Assembly: GCF_963678635.1 (NCBI RefSeq)
Contig: NC_087063.1
Location: forward strand, 65,524,471 to 65,588,470
DNA length: 64,000 bases
DNA from: Symsagittifera roscoffensis
Taxonomy: Eukaryota > Xenacoelomorpha > Acoela > Convolutidae
Reading direction: 5' to 3'
Position numbers and translations under genes: made by a program. Position 1 is the first letter of the stretch. Every line of letters starts with the position of its first letter. Of this stretch, positions 30,659 to 41,542 are shown in pieces. The notes beneath the pieces are model-generated. The model was not told the DNA's origin. It saw only the letters and a list, made by a program, of their open reading frames with translations, and searched no databases.

Positions 30659-32633
30659 TCACTGTCTTCTAGAACTTTTTTCCAACATGTCCATGGAGTT
30701 GCGGACCGTCCCCCAACTCTCCTGCTCTAAGAGCCTCGGTTTGCAACAAGGTAGCAAGTCTACATTCACCTTTCGCTCCCGATGTCCCAAACTAACACCA
30801 GATTCCCGCGTTTGGGGTACCATAATGTCTGCGCCAGGCAGTGACAAGGATACTCCCCATGGGTCATTAATATATTCCTTCGGGTCCGGTACTCTGAGGC
30901 TCCCAGCAACGGTTCTACTTTCATCATTATTCTATGCACATCGTCCTTTTCTTCTATGGTGGGGAATTCAGTGGGTAACGCTCCACTCGCTTTCTGCTTC
31001 TGGAATTCACTCACATTACCCTCGTTCAATCTCATGAACGCTTCGCCCACTACGTCTTGCAACTCGCCTTCAGATCTCTTCGGGACGGCCCGAATGATCT
31101 TTGCCAATAAATAATACGACCTTTCCGACATTCTGGCCAACCTCACGCATTTTGGCACAGAGAAGAGTTGGTCAACCAACACCTGCTGTGTCTTCGCGTC
31201 CATGACCACCATGTGCGTAGGATACCTACTATTGCAATATGGTGCGGAGCCCGAACCCACCAGGTATTTCGAGCCAGTAGGTCTTTGATAGGCCTCACTA
31301 TCCTTCAAATTCATTTCATTTTCCAGAGCTTCTCGCCAGCTTCCATCTTGTGCCTCCATCTTTTGCTCTGTCTGTAGTGCTCCAGGGAATACTTCCACAC
31401 TGAGGGACGTCACTAGCCCATGCGCACGCTCTAGGCGTTCCAATGAATCTATCGAGCTCGTCATCTTCCGTTACTCCATGACAGTCCGCGATCAAGTCCA
31501 TTGTTGTGCCAATTGGCGATGCTGCTCGCTCAGCGTAATCAAGCAATGTTCCGAGTTGCACATATGTCCGTCCGTTCCACTACTATGAGCTAGACAGGTG
31601 CCCTGTCTCAGCCAGTCACTCGATGGACTTCCTTCGGATGGTTCCTTGAATGGGTTGTTCTTCTGCTTCGTTACTCTCATGGCCAGCAGATGGTGTATCA
31701 TGGCCAGATCGTGTAAACTCGCGTCATCATCCAAGTCCAACGTAATATCTGCCGTCATATCCCAGATTAAACCGGCGTTGGGATGTGGACACCAAGAAGG
31801 CTTCATGAGTTCCCACATGGTTACTAAACTGGTTTTCAACGGACCGCCCCAAGAACCACAATCAAAACTCACTTACCCCTTCAGCTCGGGAATCGAGGGT
31901 TCGACCAGTCGTTCTTCCAAAACGATTCTCAGCTTGGGTTGTTCCACCATCAACGTGCCAGTTTCCTTGACTCGCTCAACCCAGAAATCAAGTACTATAA
32001 CTTGATCATAGTCGAAGTACGCTTCCCTGGCCTCCTCATTCACGAAGGGGTCACATGCCATCCCCGGTATGCCAGACACATATTAGAAGAACTTCGACTT
32101 CCCCAGTGTTCCATAGTCTTTCTGTCCCCTGACTGCTTCAGTTAACTCCCGACTAACTTTCAACTCTTTGTTGGAATACCTCCTCACTTCTTCCAACCTG
32201 CGGTAGATCTCCATGCCGTTCGACTCCTTATTTGGTATGGCCAGCGGCATGTCCTGATATAGCTCCAGGAGTACCCTCAGGAAGTTTCGTTCACAATCAA
32301 CTCCCCCTTGCCGAATGGTTTTTATGCAGGAGTGGGGATACGATCCACCACGAGTCCTACGAAGCAAAGGGCATCCTTACGCTTAGCCCAGGATTAGTCA
32401 AACCTGCCAATAGCATAGGGGGTATCAGGTTCTCTTTTTCTCCCCCGGCCAGCGTCGCACCATCTCCTTGCCCACTTTCGCCTGAACGAGCTACTCTTGC
32501 CAACGAGGCCACCACTGTGCTGGCTTTTGACTTCACCACTTTCTGGTTCACGGCTCGGCTTCCTGTCTTTCCTTTCAACCGCTTCAGCCCTTTTTTGGCT
32601 CGTCTGACGGGCAACTTTCTCGTGATCTGCTGA
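30659..32633 (-). pseudogene. Accessory ORF, C-terminal part (function unknown)
   Basis: Continues the long minus-strand reading of the Ty3-like unit in several frames. In order: a basic linker (KKGLKRLKGK, KVVKSKAS; 32,614-32,357), CERNFLRVLLELYQDMPLAI and IYRRLEEVRRYSNKELK (32,367-32,083), YFDYDQVIVLDFWVERVKE (32,079-31,873), then across an in-frame stop ADITLDLDDDASLHDLAMIH (31,872-31,492), and a final frame of about 230 residues with YLVGSGSAPYC, MVVMDAKTQQVLVDQLF and LARMSERSYYLLAKII (31,464-30,766), ending near 30,659. I recognise no domain. Amino-acid composition and in-frame stops indicate a once-long coding ORF. It could encode a structural or host-interaction protein; there is no direct evidence. 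Confidence 0.5.
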
Positions 32634-34152
32634 TCATCGGCACTGTCCTCTGTAACTGACTCGGTCAGAACATCAGGCTCTACGATTTAATCCCACCTTC
32701 ATTACGGACTACGTCCCGTATCTAGGTATCACGTCCCATGTCCTCTCCATGAAGCTCACTCGGTTCCAGGTTACTTCTGTCTTACGCTCAAGTTCGCTCT
32801 GGTATCTCTGCCATTCCTCTTCCGGCAGCGTGCTCAGGAAGGATACCCTCATAGTCTCCTCAATCTTCCTCCTCCTGGGTGACTCATGGAGCAGTTTCTG
32901 TAGGTCCCTCCTCCGGCAGTCCATGTTCCGAGTTTCTGCATGCCTTTACTTGTACGTCGGGGAACACAAATGACATCACGGGTCCATACACCACCGTGAC
33001 GAACTCCCGTAGTCCATGAATTAGAGCCAACGGGTCGATCCGCATCATAACACCCAGGTCTGTCAGCAAGGGCATGCCACAATACTGCTTACCTTCACCC
33101 ACACCCGTCGCCACCTTATCTTCTCCTGTGATGCTCCTGTTCTGTGTCAGGAGATATTGGAGCAAGAGGATCCTCCAGTCCTTCATCTTCCTGAGCGAGG
33201 CGGTTTCCAACTGCGCGTTGAAATCACGACTCAATCCCAGAAGTTGCTCTGGGTAGCGCAATAGCACAAGCAGATCGCCCAACCGACCATACGTCATAGC
33301 GATCAGGGTGAGGAGTCCGTCCAATCTCAGGTCTGCCAAAGCTTGGATGAAGAGACTCGCAGGTCCCTTCACGAAATTCTCGTGACCAAATGTCACATAC
33401 AAGGCAATTATCAGGCCGATCGACAGTTTCCGGATATCCTTGACAAAGCTCGCGATCAGGTTCCGGGAGGCCCTCGGGTAACACGTCGACAGGAAGGATG
33501 GCATCCATCCCACTCCCAATCCACCCAAGATAGCGTCTGATTGTTCGTATTGTGCCCTCGTGGCCAAAATATCAGCTTGGAACTTATCCAATGACATCGT
33601 ATTCACGTCCTGCATCAATTGCAACATCATGCCCCCGGCTAACTCCCTCTCGTTAAATAAGTTCTTCAGATACGCGTGTATCTCTTTGATTACCGCCGGT
33701 GCATGCTCGAACGCGTCTTCTCCCAAGGTTTACAATCTCGGTGACAAGTACAACCCTGAGTTGGTGTGTGGCTTCGTGCGCAAAGCCAATGCCATGAGAT
33801 CCTCTTCTGCCGATGTCATGTTTTTTCTAACTGTCCTCCCCTGCTCATTCTCCGCGTAATCCATTTGACTGAACCAGAGATCATCGGCCACCTGTTGTAC
33901 CAACAAGTGATCGTCATCTACCCCTGATCTCAATTTCAGCAATCAGGCGAAGTTGGACAGCTCCAAACCCAGGACTTCATCCAGAACCAACCGAGTTGTG
34001 CTACAATCCTTAAATCCCTGTATGGCATTGGAAACGTCAGCCCAAAAGGCAGGAAGCTCGGATCGGGATGGGTAGTAGTTGTTGGGGTCCACCGTTCTGT
34101 TTGGTGCGGGTTTTATCACGCTGAATTGTCCCTCTGCTATCGTTGTGACCAT
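32634..34152 (-). pseudogene. Accessory ORF, central helical part (function unknown)
   Basis: Frames join across nonsense codons at 33,943 (ELSNFA stop LLKLRSG) and 33,727-33,732 (LYLSPRL stop ... GEDAFEHAP), both in frame, so one protein originally ran through. The 280-residue piece at 33,726-32,884 is mostly helical and Leu-rich (LIIALYVTFGHENF, LADLRLDGLLTLIAMTYGRL, DLLVLLRYPEQLLG, DWRILLLQYLLTQNRS). A frameshift then leads to RRRDLQKLLHESPRRRK and LPEEEWQRYQSELERK. No known domain is apparent. Confidence 0.5.
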
Positions 34153-36167
34153 CGTGTAAATTGAAGGGGTTCCGGCAATGTGGCGTACCCCGGTGATAAC
34201 ACAAAGATGATCTTCACTACATTCTGAGTGATGCGTCGTTTTACTGATGATTCTACATCAGTCATGGCTGAGAGCAATGTCATTATCGCCTCTCCTATGA
34301 CCTCATTGCTCGGGATCGATCCATCCGTCAGACGGGACAACAACCCTCTGCTCTGCAGGTGATCATTCGAGCCTGCAACTACTATCAGCTGCGGCTCCAT
34401 GCTGACTACCCTTCGCACACTTATCATCATGCCTGGTGATTGTCCCCTGTCCAACTTAGGCACCATCAAGAAAATCACATCGGGCCAAAAGAGAGAACGG
34501 GACGTGTAGAGGTAATCCGAACTGGCCACTATCAGGTATTTGGCAGCCTTTATATCCAAGGGATAATAGGCGGCAAAAAGGCTGTCACCGACTGGTGCCT
34601 TCAGTTCTAAATATCTCGTCTCCTTCCACCGAGGTTGCTCGGGGATAGTCTCTCGAATATTCACCAGGCGCCTGACCGGGTGGTTTAGCGAACTGCCTGT
34701 ACTTTTTGTGATGCTTGTTGTTAGGCTTTTTCTCTGCCAGAAACTTGCCCTCCTGAGCAGGTGGTGTCAGTTCTCTGGCTCTCCAGCGGACGTCCTTAAG
34801 AGATCGGGTATTCAAGCGTCCAAAGGTATTGTCCTGAGGCAATCCATTAAGGTCCACGTACCTGAGCGTAGTAGCGGAGCTAAACTGTTCGTGTTCCGCT
34901 AACAGCCAATTCACGCCCGGTATTCGATATAATCGCGACACTGTGGGACCCTCTCCGCCGATCATCTTCCTTGCATCCTCCCGACACGTCAATGTGTTCA
35001 TGTTCAATCTCGCTGACATGTCCGTCTTAAATTGTCCCCAACCGTTGGGATCTGGACGGTTCCAAAGCAGCACGCTACTTGATTCAATTCCCTCCACTGG
35101 CACTGCGCTGGTCGATTGTCCTGTTGTCGAAGCAGGAGTTGCTGTAGCAAGCGGGTCATTCCTCCTAGACACGGTCTGGGAGCTAATCCTGTTTTGATCA
35201 ACCGATCTCCCAAGTCGGCTCTCCAACGGTTGTGTTCTGGGAGGAGGAGCAGTCCCCAACCTTTCTCTCACGTCTGAGCTTGGAGCAACGAGAGCAGCTG
35301 GACCCGTTTCCATTGCCAGGGGCCCGAGGCGATTAGTGAGTGATTCTGGCACGTTGTCCCTCACTCTACCTCCTCCAGACGAACTGGTTGTCCTCAATTC
35401 TTGCTCCATTTCCCTCAACTGCGTCTGGAACACGTCGTTTTTCCAGTGCCTCCCCTGCTGGGTGTTGAAGTGTATGCCATCCCTGGTGAGTGCGAAGTGA
35501 TCAACCATGCGCAGCATGTTTTCCAGATCCATGAGTCGCAGCTCGCTGGGGTTGCTCCTTACCAGACTGCGAGTCATCTCGTTCCACCGGATCGCGTTAC
35601 CATTCATAAAATCCGCAGCCGGCGTGCCCGCCTGCGGGTTCTGTGGTATCGTGCATAGAACCACGAGTCTGGGTCTGTACTTCTCCTTCAGCTCGTTCAG
35701 AAGCCAGACCAATAGGGGTTGCCACTTGCCCTCTGGGGTTACAGGGGCCCTCCAGACGTCATTGGTCCAGAGCATTATCACCAGCGTGTCTAGGTGATCC
35801 TCTCCCTGGAACTCCATCATTTTGATGACTTGAGCCAGTGAAGTGCCTCCAAAAGACAGGACAGTAGTATGTCCGTTGACAAAGATCTTGTTCAGATCCC
35901 TCACTAAATTGTCCCCTACAACCAAATGACGACTCCCTGAGGGAATTGCCTGGTTGCGTATGGTGGGGTTCCAGCCCATGCAGTTCAAACAAGCACGAGG
36001 ATGCTCCGCGGCCACTTGCACAAACTGGTTGCGCACGTTAGGTCGTTTCTAATATCAACTACGCGAGATCTCTGAATCGTCCCGCCATGCGCGGTCGCTG
36101 TTGGTGTTATAGTTCGGGGTATTCGGGGTATTCGGGATATTCGAACCATCATTTCATGCCGCTCCAT
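34137..36167 (-). pseudogene. Accessory ORF, N-terminal part: tandem SGNH-hydrolase-like domains
   Basis: An ATG at 36,167 opens the reading, which shifts frame near 36,040 into a 483-residue frame (36,036-34,585). Domain 1, numbered within that frame: RHLVVGDNLVRDL (block I at 41-44, with GDN for GDS), SFGGTSLAQVI (block II Gly 63-64), LVIMLWTNDV (block III, TND at 91-93, first Gly replaced by Trp), TRDGIHFNTQQG (block V DxxH, D186 and H189). A Pro, Ser and Thr-rich linker follows. Then, across a further frame break, KYLIVASSDYLYT and PQLIVVAGSNDHL give a second SGNH-like pair (34,664-34,137). SGNH enzymes hydrolyse esters, and esterase genes are known in some CR1 LINEs and rotifer Penelope-derived giants. 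The nucleophile of domain 1 is changed in this copy. Domain 1 is well supported; domain 2 is inferred. Confidence 0.7.
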
Positions 36168-36562
36168 TTCCAGGGTAAAACATCACTCACATCTTTTTTA
36201 AAAACGATTCATTGAATCTTTCTTTCGTTCTTGATTTAAAAACTAGCACCAAGGTGGATCGTCCACCTGCGATCTTATCAAGATAACACAAATGAACGCT
36301 GTCACCTTTCGTACTTGGAGTGTTCCTGATTTCCATGACATTGAAATCACAAAAAACATAACCTTACCATAGCATACCACGTAAACATCACTGATCTACA
36401 TTGTTACATAAAAACATAATCCCTTGTAGCAAACCTAAAACCTGCTACTAATGCTTATAAAGTAAACTTAATACAAACCACTTATCGCCGAATGCAACTC
36501 CTAGCATATGCTCAGATAGTACTTTTTATGTAAGTAAACCTCTATGTCAGTTTCTGAAAATA
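36168..36562. other. Spacer between macro-domain ORF and SGNH ORF
   Basis: 395 bp with no coding sign. It contains AATAAC and AT-rich strings and a GTGGATCGTCCACC short palindrome near 36,252. It could hold a 3' end and a promoter, or a splice acceptor for the downstream ORF. Confidence 0.45.
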
Positions 36563-37787
36563 TCACGTGTACAAGGGCGTACAACTCTCTCGGATGTAGT
36601 TTTCCCCTATTGGATCATAGACTGGTAACGAGAGAGAGGTCAATCCTCTCTCAACCAGAAAATCCCTAAGTCGAGTCAAGGCTAATACCAAGCTCTCTGG
36701 ATCTACGTGTTGCTTATAAGTGGCCTTAGTAATCAGGAAACACAAATATTTCCGTGGTATCTGTGATGCAACAGGGGGCAGCGCTATCATCCTCCCCACA
36801 CCAGGCCTCTGTTTCCATAAAAACTCGATATTCTTATACCCTCTTTTAAAGACAGCCGCTAGTGCTGTTTTGAAGCTTACGTCCGCGGTTATCGCTATAG
36901 CGCATGTACGTTCCGTGAGTATGAAATCGCTGTCCGTTATGACGATATTGTTTGAATAATGGTTCGGTAGGTCGAAATAAGATTCAAAAATTCGTCCGAA
37001 AGCCGTTTTTTTTGCGTTCTCGCCTTCCGTTTCCAGTTCTCCGGTTTTTCTTGCCAATTTTAATTTTTGAATGATCAGGTTTTTGGTGTGGGTGAGTCCT
37101 ACTCCCACTCTCCGGACAAAAATATCCATCGACGTCCCCGTCGATCGCCCAAAGTCGAGCAGATCGAGAATGGATTGCGGAATGCGTAGAGGGCCATCTG
37201 GAGCGACCGAGTTGGACTCGGTATTGTCATGGCTGACGTATTTGATGCCGTCTTTATCGACATCCTGAATCGTCAAGATTGTCTCTTTAGGATCCGCTGG
37301 CAGGTCGTGGAGCCATTCGAGCACTCGCAAGTTCGTAAATTCTTGCTCATGAGTCTGCTCCACCTCTGGTTCGAATTCTACTTCTGGTTCGGAGCGATCG
37401 TCCATCAAATCCTGATCCATGTCATTTACCAAGTTGATCTCTCTTGGCACCGCTACTTCATCCAGTCCCACCAGCTACTCCATCAGATCGCTACTTTATC
37501 ACGTTCAATTGCCCGCTCATTATCTCCGGAGCATGAGCATCGTCCATCAACTTGACGCATAATATCTTCTTCAAATGTGGTGCTTCCTGCACAGATGGCT
37601 CCAGATTGGTACGGACGACCATACCATGTGGCAGTAATCTGATTGGGCGTTTCGACACAGCTATCAGTTCAAGCTCCTCTGCGGCATTGTCCACTACAGT
37701 GCCCTCCTCGTCAGAGGTAAACCTGTCTCTGTCTGGATCCTGATGCATTTCCCGATCCAGCCCGCGCTGTTCCCATTCCACCAACAA
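36563..37787 (-). pseudogene. Macro-domain (OARD1/TARG1-like) ORF
   Basis: Two frames join: 37,787-37,491 (98 residues, acidic) and 37,471-36,563 (302 codons from a GTG, directly preceded by a stop, so not a true start). After an acidic stretch (residues 20-45) and a helical region, residues 175-302 match the macro-domain fold: TCAIAITADVSFKTALAAVF, the position of the Gly-rich loop, then GVGRMIAL, RKYLCFLITKATYKQHVDPE, LVLALTRLRDFLVERG and TSLSLPVYDPIGEN. LITK keeps the lysine used for catalysis by human OARD1, an ADP-ribose glycohydrolase. The later Asp loop reads YDPIGEN, not the usual Gly-Cys-Gly-Leu-Asp form, so activity is uncertain. Role in the element unknown; reversal of host ADP-ribosylation is one possibility. 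Confidence 0.7.
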
Positions 37788-37832
37788 GGAATGAATTGCA
37801 ATCTCCGAAACATCTGAATTGGAAGTAGTCTC

Positions 37833-39500
37833 CTATGTGTTTTCCCAGGACTGGGTCCTCGAGTCATCACTCGAGCCGATGGATTCCACATCATTATGTC
37901 CCGATCTGTCTGTGATGTTTCTCGACTCCCCGGACAAAACTTTGTCCCTTGGTCGCTTTGAATCCGACTCCCCGGACAAGTCGTCTTGTACGGGCTCGAA
38001 ATTGCCTGACTCCCCGGACATTGTCTTGTCCCCGGATGAACAATTCAGGCTCGGTTCGTACTCCTCCCTTACTTCCGTAAATTGTAATTTTCTCGTGAAA
38101 CTGGAGTTCGACCTGACCGTGACTTCTTCAGTAGCTTGGACCTGGATCGATATCCCATATTCTGTGAATGACGTCCTCAACAAGACATCCTTCGGCATTG
38201 AGCTCACCAGCTGGTTCACTATCGATCGACAATCCCGTTCCACATCGCGATAGCGAATAGTCACTTGCCTCTTCTCCGTTCTCTCAGTGACGGTCAACCG
38301 TTGGATGGTTTCCATCCACTCATGATCATGTCTGTCGACTTCTCTATCCAGCATGTCACGGAGCTTCCCCATGACGTCTGGCGCCACGTTCACGGTCCTA
38401 TTTAGCAGGGCTATATTGTTGATACCTAGCCTGGAAAGCTCTTGCTGCACCAGATTGGATCGGACTAGCAGATCCAATGGGACAGGATCACCCCTGACCA
38501 ATACCTTTATTTCAGCGGCCGTCTCCACCAGAAGTTCAGGGTGTCCTGGTATGGGGTGCCCTGACTTGTCCAGCCACCTGGTGAGTGGTAGTTTATCGTA
38601 GGTTTCCTTATCTAGAAATAAAAATCCGTCTTTGATCTCTGCCTGATTGGCCTGCTTCTCCTCTAAGCGCTCATAGAACTCTGTCTTTTCACTGAGGCTA
38701 TCAGCATTCTGGTGCTTATCACGGGTACGGTGCTCTATGATCATGTGGTATCCATCCAGGCGCACGATCCAACGACTATTATAACTTTGGTCCATCGAAT
38801 AGGTTTTCAGCCAGGCTAGGGCACAATTATCCACACGCAGCTTGAAGTGAGCACTTCCCAAGTAGGCCCTGTATTTTTCCACAAAAGTGATCACCGCGAA
38901 CATCTCCGCTTTTGGTGCGCCGTACTTCATCTCAGTATCGCTCAGAACCTTACTTCCGATGGCTATCGGACGGAGAACCGTTCTCCCGTTCCACTCTTGC
39001 TCCTCGTGAAGATTGGCTGATATCACAACTACCGAGGCATCCGTGTCTAACACGAACATCCCCTTCTCTGTTGGCATGCGGAGGACCAGTGCCTCGCAAA
39101 GTTCACGTTTAAAGTTTTCAAATGAAACTTGTGCCTCATAAGTCCAAGTGAATTTTTTGCCTTTATTTCTCATCAACTGTTGCATGGGGTATATCTTATA
39201 GGCGTATCCCTTGACGAACTCCCGATAATAGTTCGCTAACCCCAAAAAGCTCATCAGTTGTGTATCGGTCTTGGGTGCCTTCCAGGTCAAGACCGCTTCG
39301 ACCGCTTCGACCGCTTCGGGATCCGGTCTCAGTCCATGCTTATCCACCAGGCGGCCCAGATATTTTATGGAGTCTCTGAGGATTTCACACTTTGAGGTTT
39401 TACAATTCAGTCCCGCCTGCTTCATGCAAATAAACACCTCATCCAACCTCTCTATGTGATCCTCTAGGGTAGGCGTTGCGATCACGACATCATCGACTTA
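37833..39500 (-). pseudogene. Ty3-like RT C-terminal half, RNase H, and long extension without integrase
   Basis: The stop at 39,498-39,500 stands exactly where the Tyr of the YVDD box should be, and VDDV follows directly, so a nonsense change kills the RT. Then, in the same frame, come IKYLGRLVDKHGLRPDP, MSFLGLANYYREF, FVLDTDASVV (RNase H D149), KYGAPKAEMFAV (E194), KLRVDN (D219) and HQNADSLS (D262), so RNase H residues are intact. In Ty3 elements integrase follows. Here about 290 residues continue with no HHCC finger and no DDE core: SFLFLDK-type residues, LLVRSNLVQQELSRLGINN, DREVDRHDHEW and an acidic C-terminus with three LSGES-like repeats. A GACCGCTTC nine-base tandem triplication near 39,292 adds AVEAVEAV. 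The ORF ends at 37,833. Confidence 0.85.
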
Positions 39501-40015
39501 ACACATGATGAGATTCCCGTACTTCTTTGTCACACTCGTGAGTGCCTGGGCCATTAGTCGCTGGAATGTGGCCGTCGCGTTGCACAATCCGAATGGCATC
39601 CTCTTCCACTGGAACAATCCCAGCTCACACGCGAAGCTTGTTTTCTCTCGATCTTGCTTTCTGAGTGGCACTTGCCAGAACGCAGAGCCCAAATCCAACG
39701 TCGTGAAGAACTTCGCGTCCCCCAGCTTGGAAAGGCTCTCATCAATGTGGGGAATCGGGTGTGGGTCCTTTATTGTCACTGCGTTTAGATAACGGAAATC
39801 ACAACAAAAACTGAGTTGCCCCTCTTTCTTTTTAGCCATGACCACGCCACAAGCCCACGGGGACTTCGACGGCTCGATCATGTCGTACTCCATTAACATC
39901 TCGACTTCCTTCCTGCACGCTTCCGACTTATGAGGGGTCATTCTCCTCGCCCCTTCCCTATGAGGTACCGAGCCCTCTTCTATCTCAATCTCGTGTTCTA
40001 CAAAATTGCAGCAAC
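39501..40015 (-). pseudogene. Ty3-like RT N-terminal half
   Basis: Begins after a frame break near 40,036 with CCNFVEHEIEIEEG, then PHKSEACRKEVEMLMEYDMI, PSKSPWACGVVMAKKK, FCCDFRYLNAVTIKD, KFFTTLDLGSAFWQVPL (first catalytic Asp) and WKRMPFGLCNATATFQRLM. These are Ty3/gypsy RT blocks 1 to 4 in order. The next residues, GNLIMC, run into the stop that replaces the Tyr of YVDD. This is the best preserved part of the pol region. Confidence 0.92.
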
Positions 40016-41542
40016 CTATGTCAGCCTTATCCTTTGAAAAACGTCTGCATTCCGATTTAGCACCGCCCTCAGCGAATCTAGTTCCTTGTCTGATATTTTA
40101 CCCTTCAAATGCTCTATCTCGGGTAGGACCGGTTTATTCGCTGTTAACTCTGTTTCTGTCGGCCTCTCGGGAAATTTCGAACAACTAGACAACCCACCAT
40201 CTGTTTCCGACTTCATTGAAAACAATTTCCTAGAAGATTTTAAATCATTTACTCTCTTTCGTATACATTCTTGGTCCGCATGCAAGGGACTAGTTACATC
40301 AAACTTCTTCAAGATCTCCACACTCTGAAAGTCTGTGTTCAGAGGCAATGCATAGCCAATTTTCTTTCCCCTCTGTATTGTCACTGTTGTTGCCTCTGTG
40401 TTCAATAACACACTCACTTACAGTCCGCCCTGAGTGAGTGAGAAACTTCTTCCTAAAATAGCCGAGCTCTTACTGTTTGGATTTGGTACCAGACACTTCT
40501 GTCTGTCATTACTGATTTCATTTAGATTCCTCATACTAAACGTCGATACCGCGGCTTGGTTTGGTTTCAATCTCACTTTTCGATCTAGAAAAATTGGTAC
40601 TTTAGCCTGGTTAATCAAGATTTTATTAAGAGGTTTCTTTTCAAACTTCCTCTCAGGATCTTTGATCCTGATCAACCCGTCATTGAGGTCGATCGTGACA
40701 TCAAAATTGCGAACGAAGTCCCTTCCCAGGATGAATTGATCGGATTCGTCCAAATTTTCTACCACCAGGAAGCTCATCCAGAGATTTCTTCCTCCAAGCT
40801 GCAGTGATATGATCGGGGTCCGTCCTGTCACATAGGTTGATCCCTGACTGGCAGCTGCCAGCCTGATGTTTGTCGGTATCAGATCCGACCTGTCAAAGCC
40901 CATGTCAGTCCAGGTTTTGACAGGCATGACGCTGACAACTGCTCCCGTGTCTAACAATGCTTTCACTGAAAGTTGTATGCACTGCACATCCAACACGTGT
41001 GCGGCCAGATCGGCTTCGCAACCTATGTGGACCGCATCCTGTTTGAGCATGGCATTATGTCCGATTCGTCGCACCTTTAGCTCTTCTTGTCCAATATATA
41101 TCCGGCCTACCTGATCACTCGCATCAGTTCTGTGAGCTTTTGTGTAGATATTGATGCCGTCCACATTTATCAGAATCGGATATGGGCCGTGGACTTCGAT
41201 GTAATGTCCATCCACTCTCATCAGCCTCGGACCTCCTGTCGTGAGCAGCGCTCGCACTGCCCTGGAGTCAAGCTTGGGATCCTTCTCCCTCAGGTAGTCT
41301 GCATAAATGTCCAGGTGGACCAGCGTAATCTCGGACGGTTCACTCAAGTTCTTGACCACCTGGTGTCCTGCGACTGAGATAATGGACATTATCTTCGTCC
41401 CTTCTTTCGTCATGCTGAAAGTTCTACCTGATATGAAATTTAGCTTTAGTCCCTGCTTTCTGGTTTCCTGTGTGTCCTCTTTCGTTGTTTTACTCAAAAT
41501 GTCAAATTTTTCCCGAAGATCTGTGCTCTCCAGTTCCGACAT
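40016..41542 (-). pseudogene. Ty3-like aspartic protease region
   Basis: The 374-residue frame (41,542-40,418) has a 190-residue leader, then LSVKALLDTGAVVSVMP with the catalytic DTGA at 198-201, and SDQFILGRDFVRNF (ILG motif at 271-273), the two hallmarks of retropepsin. An in-frame stop at 40,418-40,420 is followed at once by SVLLNTEATTVTIQRGKK in the same frame, then LPEIEHLKGKISDKELDSLR, the usual connector to the RT. A one-base loss in a T run near 40,036 shifts the frame before the RT. The protease would cut the Gag-Pol polyprotein. Confidence 0.85.

Noticed and set aside
37819-38253. Plus-strand ORF of 144 codons opposite pol
   Set aside because: Shadow of the RNase H extension ORF; its composition mirrors the minus-strand codons. 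Other long plus-strand frames between 30,600 and 44,000 were dropped for the same reason.
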